A stretch of DNA of 64,000 bases from Flavobacteriaceae bacterium NBU2973 (GCA_026162565.1 JAOEIQ010000002.1:124001-188000), one strand, 5' to 3'. Shown: positions 1 to 9,281, counted from the first letter of the stretch. Notes: generated by a model not told the origin, from the sequence alone. Program-made: numbers and translations.

Positions 1-1764
1 TGGCGTTAGAGCTGGGTTTCCTTGAAATAAATTTGTTGGACTTGATCGAGACGGAAACGGATTTAAGAAAAACGAACGTGGACGACTCAAGCGTCTGTTA
101 TAGCCTAGTTGAATACTTTCTGTATCACTAAACTCATAGTTTAAGTTAAGTGTTGGAAACCAAGCATCAAAATTATTACGTTGCAAATTGTTCGTTTCTA
201 CTTGATTTATAAATAATCGGGTTGTCTCATAGCGCAATCCAGCTAAAAATGAAAACTTATTAATCTTATTTCCATATTGCGTATAAAAAGCATTTATGGT
301 TTCTTTAAAATCTAATACATTACTTGGATCTGTAATACCACCTGCTGCTAATTCCTCTAATGTTGGATTAATAAAAATAACATCATAATCAGAGTCTAGT
401 TTGTTAAAGTCACCTCGATAACCTAGTTCAAATTGACTGTCTTCACCAATAGGTAATACATAATCAGTCTGTATGAGGATTCGGCGTTGTGCTTCTGCTG
501 TACGAACACTTTCAGTTTCGATTCCATCTTGAAGAATTAGCGAAGATTCTACTTCGTCACTATCTTCAAATTGAAAATCAAAAGTTAATTTATGACCTGT
601 ATCATTAAATTGTTTATCTATGTTTAAGGCATATTGAAATGTGCGATCATTTTCTATTTCTGGATCTAATCGTAATCCTTCTTCGATAGTACCATCAATA
701 TCACGTTGAAATGTCTGGTTCAATGATGTATTGTCATTATCAGACGATCTGTAAAATATACTATTGGTTATTGAAGTTGATTCGTTTACATACCATTCAA
801 TACCAAAATTACTATTGAAGCCTTTGCGTATTCTGTCGAATTCGGTATCCTCTCTCAAAAAGTCACCATTTACAACATTTCCTGATTGATCTTCTACAAA
901 AAATTGTTGCTCACTGAATGAATTCCCAGGTCGTTCCCTATAGTTATAACCAGTATTAGTAAAAATATTGATATCACCAGTACGATAATTTAAGTTACCA
1001 TTAACACCAGCTTGCCATGGAAAACCTGTATTTATGGTAAGAGCACCATTTAAACCTTGTAATTTGCTTCGTCTAAGAATGATATTTAAAATACCTCCGC
1101 TACCTTCGGCATCGTAACGTGCTGAAGGAGATGTAATTACTTCTACACGTTCTATAGATTCTGCAGGCAATTGACGTAAAGCATCTGTTGAATTTAATCC
1201 AACTAATCCTGATGGCTTTCCGTTTATTAAAATACGAACATCATCGTTACCTCTGAGCTGTACATTACCTTCTACATCCACAGATACGGAAGGTACATTG
1301 TCAAGTACGTCACTTACTGTTCCTCCACGAACTGTAAGGTCTTTACCAATATTATAGATTTTTTTATCGAGTCTAATGTCTACAGTTGTTTTTTCTGCAA
1401 TAACTTCTACTGCTTCTAATGATTCCACATCTTCAGCTAGAGAAATAGTACCTAAATTTTCATCTGTAGTAATTTGTTTATTAGGTAAAGATTGTGTTTT
1501 GAAAGAAATAAATTCTATAGTAACATCGTAAATTCCAGTTGGAACAGGAATACTAAAATTACCATTAACATCTGTAATACCTCCAGTTATTATTTTGTTT
1601 TGTTGTTTACTAAAAAACGCAATAGTCGCGTATTCTAATGCTTGACCACTCTGTTGATCTATTACTTTTCCTGTTATTTCAACTTCTTTGCTTTCAGAGC
1701 TTTGGCTAAAAGAAAAAGCTATAGATACAATGGTAAGTATAATGGTTAGTGTAATTTTATTCAT
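1..1764 (-). CDS. Outer membrane beta-barrel / TonB-receptor-like protein, 3' truncated by window edge
   Basis: The frame is open from the ATG at 1764-1762 to base 1 (588 codons, no stop), so the C-terminal barrel lies outside the window. Residues 1-20 form a signal peptide ending AFSFS. A carboxypeptidase-regulatory-like Ig domain follows (about 28-110, ITGKVID start), then a TonB plug with YNIGKDL, NVPSVSVD, RGNDDVRILINGKPSG and SARYDAEGSGGILNI. The visible barrel part ends in the QGNPALTP motif typical of OMP_b-brl_3 proteins. The family consists of outer-membrane receptors or channels; whether this one is TonB-energised, and its substrate, cannot be told. It is the last visible gene of a minus-strand run, with about 100 bases before the ArsC-like gene. 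Confidence 0.85.
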   Translation of the reverse strand, partial: MNKITLTIILTIVSIAFSFSQSSESKEVEITGKVIDQQSGQALEYATIAFFSKQQNKIITGGITDVNGNFSIPVPTGIYDVTIEFISFKTQSLPNKQITTDENLGTISLAEDVESLEAVEVIAEKTTVDIRLDKKIYNIGKDLTVRGGTVSDVLDNVPSVSVDVEGNVQLRGNDDVRILINGKPSGLVGLNSTDALRQLPAESIERVEVITSPSARYDAEGSGGILNIILRRSKLQGLNGALTINTGFPWQAGVNGNLNYRTGDINIFTNTGYNYRERPGNSFSEQQFFVEDQSGNVVNGDFLREDTEFDRIRKGFNSNFGIEWYVNESTSITNSIFYRSSDNDNTSLNQTFQRDIDGTIEEGLRLDPEIENDRTFQYALNIDKQFNDTGHKLTFDFQFEDSDEVESSLILQDGIETESVRTAEAQRRILIQTDYVLPIGEDSQFELGYRGDFNKLDSDYDVIFINPTLEELAAGGITDPSNVLDFKETINAFYTQYGNKINKFSFLAGLRYETTRLFINQVETNNLQRNNFDAWFPTLNLNYEFSDTESIQLGYNRRLSRPRSFFLNPFPSRSSPTNLFQGNPALTP

Positions 1765-1860
1765 TAAAAAATTTTTTTGAACAAAATTAGTTTATAGAAT
1801 CATGGCTATAGGTTAAAGTACTGTTAAACAACAATGGATTGTTTAGATTACTTCAAGTGT

Positions 1861-2235
1861 TTATGTTAAAGTCTTGTTAGGAAGAATATCGAATATTTTT
1901 TTTGCTGGTTTTCCAATTACTGCTTTATCTCCATTAATAATAATTGGCCTCTCAATTAAGTCAGGATATTCAATCATTATTTTAATGAGCTCATCTTTTG
2001 AAAACTCAATACCATCATCTAATAAATGTTGAAACTTATCTTTCCAAAATTTAGATTTGGTTCTAATTAATTCAATTGGGTTAATGTTTAATAAATTTAT
2101 AATTTTAATGAGCTTTTCTTCTTCGAGAGGTTTGTCTTGATATTTTATTACCTGATGGTCGTGTTTACTGGTTTCAAGTATTTCTAAACACTTTCTGGAG
2201 TTTTTAGAATTGGGATTGTGGTAAATAACTATCAT
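1861..2235 (-). CDS. ArsC/Spx-like thioredoxin-fold protein lacking the catalytic cysteine
   Basis: This 124-aa protein has the ArsC architecture: N-terminal YHNP strand-loop, LNINPIELIRTKS, and the C-terminal ERPIIINGDKAVIGKP segment that holds the substrate-facing Arg-Pro pair. The active-site loop reads HNPNSKNSRKC, so the cysteine of HNPxCxxSR is Ser10 (codon TCT). The neighbouring paralogue keeps Cys10. Cys16 lies six residues later and could not act as the normal nucleophile without rearrangement. It sits 24 bases downstream of that paralogue and is probably co-transcribed. Known relatives are glutaredoxin-coupled arsenate reductases and Spx-type RNA polymerase binders. Loss of the nucleophile argues against reductase activity; I infer a regulatory or structural role. 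Confidence 0.8.
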   Translation of the reverse strand: MIVIYHNPNSKNSRKCLEILETSKHDHQVIKYQDKPLEEEKLIKIINLLNINPIELIRTKSKFWKDKFQHLLDDGIEFSKDELIKIMIEYPDLIERPIIINGDKAVIGKPAKKIFDILPNKTLT

Positions 2236-2259
2236 TTTTAGGGAAAATGGGTTAGTTTA

Positions 2260-2607
2260 TTAGCTACTAATTAATTTTACAATACGTTCAATTGGTCTCC
2301 CAATTTCGGCTTTTTTTCCTTTAATAACAATTGGACGTTCAATTAATTTTGGATTTTCATGCATGATTTTTACAATAGCATTGTCACTCAAATCTTTACC
2401 TTTAAAATTTTCTTTCCAAATAGTCTCATTTTTTCGTACTAACGCAATTGGCTCAATATTTAAAAAGCTAATAATTTCCTCTAATTCACTAATAGAAGGA
2501 ACATCTTCTAAATATTTAATAATCTCAAATTTTTGACCAGATTTTTCTAAAACTTCAAGAGCTTCACGAGATTTACGGCATCTATTATTATGATAAATTT
2601 TAAGCAT
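2260..2607 (-). CDS. Arsenate reductase family (ArsC/Spx-like) protein
   Basis: This is a 115-aa ArsC-fold protein with HNNRCRKSREAL at residues 6-17, placing the nucleophilic Cys10 and Ser13, followed by LNIEPIALVRKNE and ERPIVIKGKKAEIGRP at the C-terminus. The length matches the family (110-120 aa). It may reduce arsenate with glutathione/glutaredoxin-type thiols or be a redox-sensing YfgD/Spx relative. There are no other ars genes nearby, so a dedicated arsenic function is uncertain. It lies directly upstream, in transcription order, of a Cys-less paralogue, suggesting a tandem duplication followed by divergence. Confidence 0.85.
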   Translation of the reverse strand: MLKIYHNNRCRKSREALEVLEKSGQKFEIIKYLEDVPSISELEEIISFLNIEPIALVRKNETIWKENFKGKDLSDNAIVKIMHENPKLIERPIVIKGKKAEIGRPIERIVKLISS

Positions 2608-2640
2608 TGATTTTAGTTAAAAGTTTAAATATAATTTTGA

Positions 2641-2693
2641 CTACAAACTACAAACTACAAACTACAAACTACAAACTACAAACTACAAACTAC
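2641..2693. repeat. Heptanucleotide tandem repeat (ctacaaa)7 plus partial unit
   Basis: Seven perfect copies of ctacaaa run from 2641 to 2689, followed by ctac. The array begins exactly at the stop codon of prfB (TAG at 2692-2690) and fills the space before the ArsC-like gene. On the minus strand it reads as repeats of gtagttt. It is non-coding and could expand or contract by slippage. Its position in the prfB 3' untranslated region and upstream of the ArsC pair means copy number could alter spacing or transcript ends. Confidence 0.95.
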
Positions 2694-3791
2694 TGACTAT
2701 TGTCTACTTGTCCCATCATCATGAGATAGGCTTTTAAAAATGAGTCGATGTTACCATCCATTACCGCATCTACATTTCCAGTTTCATGAGCTGTTCTAAC
2801 ATCTTTTACTAATTTATAAGGATGCATAACATAATTACGGATTTGGCTTCCCCATTCTATTTTCATTTTTCCAGCTTCAATATCATCGCGTTGAGCCATT
2901 TGTTTTTGTAACTCTATTTCATACAGTTGCGATTTTAACATCATCATTGCTCTAGCTCTGTTATCGTGCTGCGAACGTGTTTCAGAACATTGTATTTGTA
3001 TTCCTGTAGGCTTATGTAATAACTGCACTTTAGTTTCTACTTTATTAACATTTTGCCCTCCAGCACCACTAGATCTAGCAGTAGTGATTTCTATATCTGC
3101 TGGATTTATGTCAATTTCTATGGTATCGTCAACTAAAGGATAAACATATACAGAAGCAAAACTTGTGTGGCGCTTGGCGTTACTATCAAAAGGGGAGATA
3201 CGAACTAATCTGTGAACACCATTCTCACCCTTTAGCCAACCAAAAGCAAAATCTCCATCAATCTCTAAAGTAACCGTTTTAATTCCTGCTACATCGCCTT
3301 CTTGAAAGTTGAGTTCTTTAACCTTAAAACCATTTTTTTCAGCATACATTAAATACATTCGCATCAGCATACTTGCCCAATCACAACTTTCAGTGCCTCC
3401 AGCTCCAGCAGTAATTTGTAATACAGCACTTAAATTATCGCCTTCTTCAGACAGCATGTTTTTAAACTCTAAATCTTCAAGGTGATTATTAAGTTTTTCG
3501 TATTGAGAAATAACTTCTTGTTCTGAAGTTTCTCCTTCTTTAAAAAATTCATAAAGTATTTCGAGCTCTTCAAGGTTTGTTTTGGCAGTATTAAAATCTT
3601 TTACCCAATTTTTTTTGACTCGAAGCGATTTCATAATCACTTCCGCATTTTTAGAATCGTTCCAGAAATTAGGATCAAAAGTTTGTTCCTCTTCATTTTG
3701 AATCTCAATAAGTTTAGCATCTATGTCAAAGATATTGCCTTAAGGAAACTAAACGCTCTTTAAGGGCTTTGATATTATCTTGTGTAATCAT
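2690..3791 (-). CDS. prfB: Peptide chain release factor 2, with programmed +1 frameshift
   Basis: RF2 releases the nascent chain at UGA and UAA codons. The reading frame from ATG 3791-3789 runs 21 sense codons to an in-frame TGA (3728-3726) in the context TAT CTT TGA C. A +1 slip at CTT restores the frame and gives a 366-aa protein. The junction reads LRQYL-DIDAK, matching the family consensus around YLDYDAK. The stop-codon recognition tripeptide SPF is at about 199-201 and the catalytic GGQ at about 244-246, close to E. coli numbering. A start at 3640 would remove the first 50 residues of the N-terminal domain and is rejected. The frameshift provides classical autoregulation: low RF2 leaves UGA unread and favours slippage. 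Confidence 0.95.
3725..3731 (-). promoter_or_regulatory. prfB +1 programmed frameshift site (CTTTGAC)
   Basis: The minus strand reads AGG CAA TAT CTT TGA C. The slippery CTT, the UGA stop and the 3' C match the classical RF2 recoding signal. The internal Shine-Dalgarno-like stretch that stimulates slippage in E. coli (AGG GGG TAT CTT TGA) is reduced here to AAGG. That fits a lineage whose ribosomes rarely use Shine-Dalgarno pairing. Confidence 0.92.
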
Positions 3792-3906
3792 GTATTGTTT
3801 GAAGTTTCAACAAAAATAGAATTTATGTCTTCTTTTAAAAACTATTCTGCCATATATTTTATAGATTTATAACATTCAATTTTCAATCATTTATAAACCA
3901 ATTACA

Positions 3907-6303
3907 ATGAAACGTTTTTTACTAATTATCTCCTTATTTTTCTTTACTCATTCGAGTTTTGGTCAGCCATTAAAAGATAAAGAAACTACTAATTATACTG
4001 GTTTTTTTAATTTTTATTATGAAGAATCTCAAGACAAAATTTATTTGGAAGTCGATAAAGTAGATTATGAGTTTTTATATGTAAGCTCTTTAGCAAGTGG
4101 AGTAGGTAGTAATGATATTGGTTTAGATAGAGGACAACTTGGAGGAGAGCGAGTTGTAAAGTTTATAAAAGCTGGTAATAAGTTATTATTGATACAGCCA
4201 AATTTAGATTATAGAGCTATCACTGATAACGAGCTTGAAAAACGAAGTGTTGAACAAGCCTTTGCAAAGTCTGTGTTGTTTGGGTTTACTATTGTTGAAA
4301 ACAATAACGGCAAATATATTATTGATTTGACCCCTTTTCTAATGCAAGATATGCATGGTGTTTCTAATAGATTAAGTGATAATAAACAAGGAAGCTATAA
4401 AATTGATAGCGGTAAAAGTGCTCTTGCTTTAGAGCGCACAAAGGCATTCCCTAAAAATGTTGAGTTTGAAGCTTTATTAACTTTTTCAGGTACAGCTAAA
4501 GGCTATAATATAAGGAGTGTGACACCAAATTCATCGAATGTTAGTGTAATTCAGCATCACTCATTTTTAGAATTACCAGATAGTAATTATAAAAAAAGAG
4601 AGTTTGATGTTAGAAGTGGTGCTTTTGCTATCTCCTATTTAGATTATGCAACTCCTGTACAAGAGCAAATAAAAAAACAATACATTGTTAGGCATCGATT
4701 AGAGAAAAAACAAGGCTCTAACGAAGCTAAAGAACCTATAATATATTATTTAGATCCCGGAACACCAGAACCTGTTCGTTCGGCTTTATTAGAAGGCGGA
4801 CAATGGTGGAATCAAGCTTTTGAGTCTATTGGTTATAAAGATGCTTTTCAAGTAAAAATGTTACCAGAAGACGCCGATCCAATGGACTGTCGCTATAATG
4901 TGATTCAATGGGTTCATCGTTCTACTAGAGGTTGGAGTTATGGAGCTAGTGTAGTCGATCCTAGAACTGGTGAGATTATAAAGGGTCATGTTAGTTTAGG
5001 AAGTTTACGTATTCGTCAAGATTTTATGATTGCACAAGCACTTATGAATAAACCCTTTGCAGAGCGTGATGATAATTATGAACCAATGTTAGAATTAGCT
5101 CTGGCAAGAATTAGGCAATTAAGTGCGCATGAAATTGGTCATACATTAGGTTTTGCTCATAATTTTGCAGCAAGTACAAATAATAGAGCTTCGGTTATGG
5201 ATTATCCTCATCCTAAATTTTCAATTCAAAACAATACAATTGATTTTAGTGATGCTTATGCTACTGGAATAGGTGAATGGGACAAAGTTAGTGTGGCTTA
5301 TAGTTATTCAGAATTTGATGATAATATAGATGAAAAAGTAGCACTTAATAACATACTAGATGATGCTAATGAGCGAGGCTTGCGATATATATCTGATTCT
5401 GATGCTAGACCACAAGGAGGAGCTCATGCTTTAGCACATTTATGGGATAACGGTAAAACGGCTTCTGAAGAATTGAACCATGTTTTAAAAGTTAGAGATA
5501 TGGCGATTAATAATTTTTCTGTTGATAATATAAAGAGTTATGAACCATATTCTGTTTTAGAAGATGTATTTGTTCCACTTTATTTTTTCCATCGTTTTCA
5601 AACAGAAGCAGTTTCTAAAGTAATTGGAGGATTAGATTATAATTATGCTGTTAAAAATGGAAATCAGTTTACTACCAAAACAGTAGAAGTATCAAGTCAA
5701 AGAGCAGCACTTAATTCAATTTTAAAAACAATTAATGCTGAAACACTAGCTATTCCAAAAGAAAAATTAGATTTATTTCCACCAAGAGCATACGGTTACT
5801 ACAGAACTCGTGAATCGTTCAAAGGTAAAACTGGTGTTGCTTTTGATGCATTGAGTGTTGCGTCTACAGCTAGTGATATGACTCTTAATTTATTGTTGCA
5901 TCCTGAGAGAGCAAACAGATTAATTCAACAAAAAAGTTTTGATTCTGATCAGTTAGGTTTATCAGAAGTTTTAAATACTGTTATTGAAAATAGTTTTGGA
6001 CTAAAACATAAAGACAATTATTTAAATGAGATTCAACAGATGATTAATGTTGAAGTATTACAGCACATCATGAATTTGGCAGTAAGTGATAATTCCTTTT
6101 TTCAAGTTAAGGCAGAAGCTAATGCTGCTGTAAGCGCTATTTCAAAATTACTGTATGATAAAAAGAAGCCTTTAAAGTATGCAAGTCAGTATGCTGCTAT
6201 GATTAGAAAGTTTAACGAAAAACCAGAATTATTCAAACTAAAACCAACTCCAAAAATTCCTGATGGTTCTCCTATTGGAACTACTAGTTGTAATTTTAAT
6301 TAA
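3907..6303 (+). CDS. Secreted zinc-dependent metalloprotease (DUF5117/DUF4953 type)
   Basis: This 798-aa protein starts with a signal peptide (MKRFLLIISLFFFTHSSFGQ). The zinc site HEIGHTLGFAHNF places His408, Glu409, His412 and His418 in an extended HExxHxxGxxH metzincin-like motif. Upstream lies IYYLDPGTPEPVRSAL and downstream SVMDYP, the Met-turn, both typical of Bacteroidota proteins carrying DUF5117 and DUF4953. It is probably exported to the periplasm or beyond. It ends 9 bases before the threonine aldolase gene, so the two are likely co-transcribed, although no functional link is apparent. Substrate unknown. Confidence 0.88.
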   Translation: MKRFLLIISLFFFTHSSFGQPLKDKETTNYTGFFNFYYEESQDKIYLEVDKVDYEFLYVSSLASGVGSNDIGLDRGQLGGERVVKFIKAGNKLLLIQPNLDYRAITDNELEKRSVEQAFAKSVLFGFTIVENNNGKYIIDLTPFLMQDMHGVSNRLSDNKQGSYKIDSGKSALALERTKAFPKNVEFEALLTFSGTAKGYNIRSVTPNSSNVSVIQHHSFLELPDSNYKKREFDVRSGAFAISYLDYATPVQEQIKKQYIVRHRLEKKQGSNEAKEPIIYYLDPGTPEPVRSALLEGGQWWNQAFESIGYKDAFQVKMLPEDADPMDCRYNVIQWVHRSTRGWSYGASVVDPRTGEIIKGHVSLGSLRIRQDFMIAQALMNKPFAERDDNYEPMLELALARIRQLSAHEIGHTLGFAHNFAASTNNRASVMDYPHPKFSIQNNTIDFSDAYATGIGEWDKVSVAYSYSEFDDNIDEKVALNNILDDANERGLRYISDSDARPQGGAHALAHLWDNGKTASEELNHVLKVRDMAINNFSVDNIKSYEPYSVLEDVFVPLYFFHRFQTEAVSKVIGGLDYNYAVKNGNQFTTKTVEVSSQRAALNSILKTINAETLAIPKEKLDLFPPRAYGYYRTRESFKGKTGVAFDALSVASTASDMTLNLLLHPERANRLIQQKSFDSDQLGLSEVLNTVIENSFGLKHKDNYLNEIQQMINVEVLQHIMNLAVSDNSFFQVKAEANAAVSAISKLLYDKKKPLKYASQYAAMIRKFNEKPELFKLKPTPKIPDGSPIGTTSCNFN

Positions 6304-6312
6304 AAATCGAAA

Positions 6313-7332
6313 ATGATAATAGATTTAAGAAGCGATACAGTTACAAAACCAACTCAAGGTATGCTTGACGCTATGTTAAGCGCTCAAGTTGGAGATGATG
6401 TTTATAAAGAAGATGAAACTGTCAATAAACTTGAAAAGAGAATTGCAGACATGTTTGGTAAGGAGGAGGCTTTATTTTTCCCATCTGGAACTATGGCAAA
6501 TCAAACTGCATTAAAATTACATACTAATTTAGGTGACCAAGTTATTTGTGATAAATATGCTCATATTTATAATTATGAAGGAGGAGGAGCCTCATTTAAT
6601 AGTGGGATATCTTGTAAATTAATAGATGGTCATCGAGGCATGTTTACTGCAAGTCAGGTAATTGAATCGATTAACCCTCCAGATTTTTATCACAGTCCAT
6701 TAACTAAATTAGTTGCTGTTGAGAATACTACCAATAAAGGAGGAGGAGCTTGTTGGGATTTTGATGAGTTAAAATCAATTAAAGAAGTTTGTAATAATCA
6801 TAATTTAGGCTATCATTTAGATGGAGCAAGATTATGGAATGCTCTTGTAACAAGAAATGAAACTCCTAAAGACTACGGCCAATTATTTGATACCATTTCA
6901 GTTTGCTTAAGTAAAGGACTTGGTTGCCCAGTGGGTTCTGTTCTTGTAGGTGATACAGAGATAATGCAAAATGCCATTAGAATTAGAAAAATATTTGGCG
7001 GCGGAATGCGACAAGTAGGTTATTTAGCAGCAGCAGGATTATATGCTTTGGATCATAATATTGATAGATTATTACAAGATCATATAAGAGCTAAAGAGAT
7101 TGGAGAAGCCTTACTTTCCTTATCAATTATAAAAAAAGTTGAACCTATTGAGACTAACATTATTATTTTTGAACTAGAATCTCATGTTGATGAATCTTCC
7201 TTTGTAAACACCTTAAAAGAAAATAGTATTCATATAATAGGAATGGGCAATAATAAACTTCGAATGGTTACTCATTTAGATTATACAGATTCTATGCATA
7301 ATAAGCTTTTAAGTTTTTTAAAAAAACTATAG
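6313..7332 (+). CDS. ltaE: Low-specificity L-threonine aldolase
   Basis: This is a 339-aa PLP enzyme of fold type I that cleaves L-threonine or L-allo-threonine to glycine and acetaldehyde. The start MIIDLRSDTVTKPT is the family signature. GDDVYKEDETVNKLE, FFPSGTMANQTALK, HLDGARLWNA and the PLP lysine in LSKGLGCPVGSVL (Lys201) are all present. Length matches the family (330-350 aa). It follows the metalloprotease gene by 9 bases. Cytoplasmic; contributes to glycine/threonine balance, while thrB and thrC of the same pathway lie at the far end of the window. Confidence 0.93.
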   Translation: MIIDLRSDTVTKPTQGMLDAMLSAQVGDDVYKEDETVNKLEKRIADMFGKEEALFFPSGTMANQTALKLHTNLGDQVICDKYAHIYNYEGGGASFNSGISCKLIDGHRGMFTASQVIESINPPDFYHSPLTKLVAVENTTNKGGGACWDFDELKSIKEVCNNHNLGYHLDGARLWNALVTRNETPKDYGQLFDTISVCLSKGLGCPVGSVLVGDTEIMQNAIRIRKIFGGGMRQVGYLAAAGLYALDHNIDRLLQDHIRAKEIGEALLSLSIIKKVEPIETNIIIFELESHVDESSFVNTLKENSIHIIGMGNNKLRMVTHLDYTDSMHNKLLSFLKKL

Positions 7333-7578
7333 TTATTTACAGAATTTTCTTTCATTTAATTAACACACTTTGTCGTTAATTTATTACCCTTTATCGAATT
7401 GTTAAAGTTTTCTTAATATAGAAATTCGTTTAAAGTTTTGCAAATCGTTATCTTGTAGGTAGTTAGCACTACACACTAATTATTAACCGTCAAAATTTCC
7501 TAATGTGACTTTTAAAAATATTAGTGTCTTAAAAACAGATTAACAAAAGAGTTTAACCATTAAAAACAAATTTTTAAA

Positions 7579-9255
7579 ATGAAAAAAATTTTACTAACAG
7601 TGTCTGCTGTTGTAATAAGTGCTTTTGCTTTTGCACAAGACTTACCAACAAATCCAGAACCAGGAAAATGTTACGTTCGTTGTGTCACTCCAGATGTTTG
7701 GGTGAACCAAGATGTAACAGTACAAGTTACACCAGCTTATAAAAAATTAAGAGTAACTCCAGCAAAATTTACTACAGATAATATTACAGTCGTGTCCAAA
7801 GTTGCTGGACAGAGCCTCTCTGTAGTTCCTGCAGTTTACGAAAAGCAATCTTTTGATGTAGTAACTAAAGAAGCTTCACAGCGTCTAGAAAAAGTTCCGT
7901 CTCAAGTATCTTCAGATACAGAAGTTGTAACAGTAAGTGAAGCTAGTTATAGTTTAAAATTAATTCCTGCAGTTTATGAGAACAGAACTTTTGAAGTGGT
8001 AACACAACCTGCTTATCAAAAATTAGTTATTGTACCAGCAGTTTATGAAACTAGAGATGTTGTGATTACTGTAAAAGAGCCTTCTCAAAGATTAGAAGTG
8101 ATTCCTGCAAAATGGGGAACAGAGACATTAACATACAAGAAAAGAGAGTATGGGTCTTCAATCAAAACAGTTCCTGCTAGTTTTTCTACAGACTACGAAT
8201 CTATTGAGATCAAGCCTGCTACTGCTAAATGGGAAATGAGTGATACGCCTGCTGCAGATTGTCAATCTTCAGATCCTAACGATTGTCGTTACTGGTGTTA
8301 CAAGAGTATTCCTGCTCAAAACGTCACTGTACCTGTTCAACGTTTATCTGCTGATGCGTCTTATGTAAGAACTCCTGATTGCGACGATAATAATAATGGT
8401 GGTAAACCATGTGGTGAAGGCACTTATACCAAAACAGTATTATTAAGTCCTGCTACTACTCGCGTTATTGATATTCCAGGTGAAACTAAAACTATCAAGA
8501 AAACGGTGATGGTTACACCTCCAACTACGAGAGTTGTTGATGTTCCTGAAGTAAGAGAAACCATGACAAGACGAGTTATGGTAACTCCTCCAACTACTGA
8601 AAGAATTGAGATTCCTGCTGTTACTAAAACAGTTAAGAAAACGATTATCACTAACGAGTCTACACGTACTGTAGATATTCCTTCTACTTCTAAAACTTTT
8701 TCTAAAACGGTTATGACTACGCCTCCAACTACGAGAGCTACAGATATTCCTGAAGAAACTAAAACGTTAAAGGTTACTCGTTTAGCTGAAGATTCTAAAG
8801 TTATTGAAGAGACAGTACCTTCTACTACTAGAACAGTAACTAAAGAAGTATTACAAACTAAAGGTGGTTTAACAACTTGGAAAGAAGTTGATTGTAAATT
8901 AGTTGAGTATAATGACCTTAACATCAACTGGAATTTAGGTTCTGCAACTTTAACAGCTGCTGCTAAAAGAGAAATCGATGCTAAATTATTACCAGTATTA
9001 GCTCAAGGAGTTTCTGTTGAGATTGCTTCTCATACAGATTCAAGAGGATCTAAAGCGAGTAATGAAGCATTATCAGAGAGACGTGCTCAAGCTGTAACTA
9101 ATTATTTAATTTCTAAAGGAATCAACCCGAGTAGAATTACATCTAATGGTTACGGAGAAAACCGTTTATTAAACAGATGTTCTGATGGAGTTTCTTGTAC
9201 AGAAGCTGAGCATTTAGCAAACAGAAGAACACAATTTAGAGTTATCAATCAGTAA
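7579..9255 (+). CDS. OmpA-family outer membrane protein with two internal repeat arrays
   Basis: This 558-aa protein has a signal peptide (MKKILLTVSAVVISAFAFAQ). The C-terminal OmpA peptidoglycan-binding domain (about 445-558) shows LGSATLTAAAKREID, IASHTDSRGSKASN, LSERRAQAV and NRRTQFRV. In place of a TSP3 or barrel region, residues about 45-215 hold about seven loose units of 24-26 aa built on IPAVYExRxxxVVTxEASQRL. Residues about 285-405 hold five units of 23-24 aa built on TPPTTRVxDIPxxTKTxKKTV. A Cys-rich linker (about 227-275) separates the arrays. I infer a surface-anchored fibrous or scaffold protein. It is preceded by 246 bases without another gene and followed by a strong terminator. 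Confidence 0.88.
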   Translation: MKKILLTVSAVVISAFAFAQDLPTNPEPGKCYVRCVTPDVWVNQDVTVQVTPAYKKLRVTPAKFTTDNITVVSKVAGQSLSVVPAVYEKQSFDVVTKEASQRLEKVPSQVSSDTEVVTVSEASYSLKLIPAVYENRTFEVVTQPAYQKLVIVPAVYETRDVVITVKEPSQRLEVIPAKWGTETLTYKKREYGSSIKTVPASFSTDYESIEIKPATAKWEMSDTPAADCQSSDPNDCRYWCYKSIPAQNVTVPVQRLSADASYVRTPDCDDNNNGGKPCGEGTYTKTVLLSPATTRVIDIPGETKTIKKTVMVTPPTTRVVDVPEVRETMTRRVMVTPPTTERIEIPAVTKTVKKTIITNESTRTVDIPSTSKTFSKTVMTTPPTTRATDIPEETKTLKVTRLAEDSKVIEETVPSTTRTVTKEVLQTKGGLTTWKEVDCKLVEYNDLNINWNLGSATLTAAAKREIDAKLLPVLAQGVSVEIASHTDSRGSKASNEALSERRAQAVTNYLISKGINPSRITSNGYGENRLLNRCSDGVSCTEAEHLANRRTQFRVINQ

Positions 9256-9281
9256 TTAGATTTCTAAACTCTTTTATATAC

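Noticed and set aside
2641-2693. CRISPR-like array
   Set aside because: The units are 7 bases, perfectly contiguous and without spacers; it is a simple tandem repeat.
2690-3640. prfB as a 316-aa gene starting at GTG 3640
   Set aside because: The upstream sequence encodes the missing RF2 N-terminus across a classical frameshift site, so the gene starts at 3791.
7333-7578. Possible riboswitch or small RNA upstream of the OmpA gene
   Set aside because: I found no stable stem set, terminator or convincing promoter match; it is treated as an ordinary leader and promoter region.
8424-8927. Long open frame antisense to the OmpA repeat region (167 codons)
   Set aside because: It arises from the repetitive Thr/Pro/Val codons of the OmpA gene read backwards; composition is low-complexity and there is no promoter, start context or recognisable domain.
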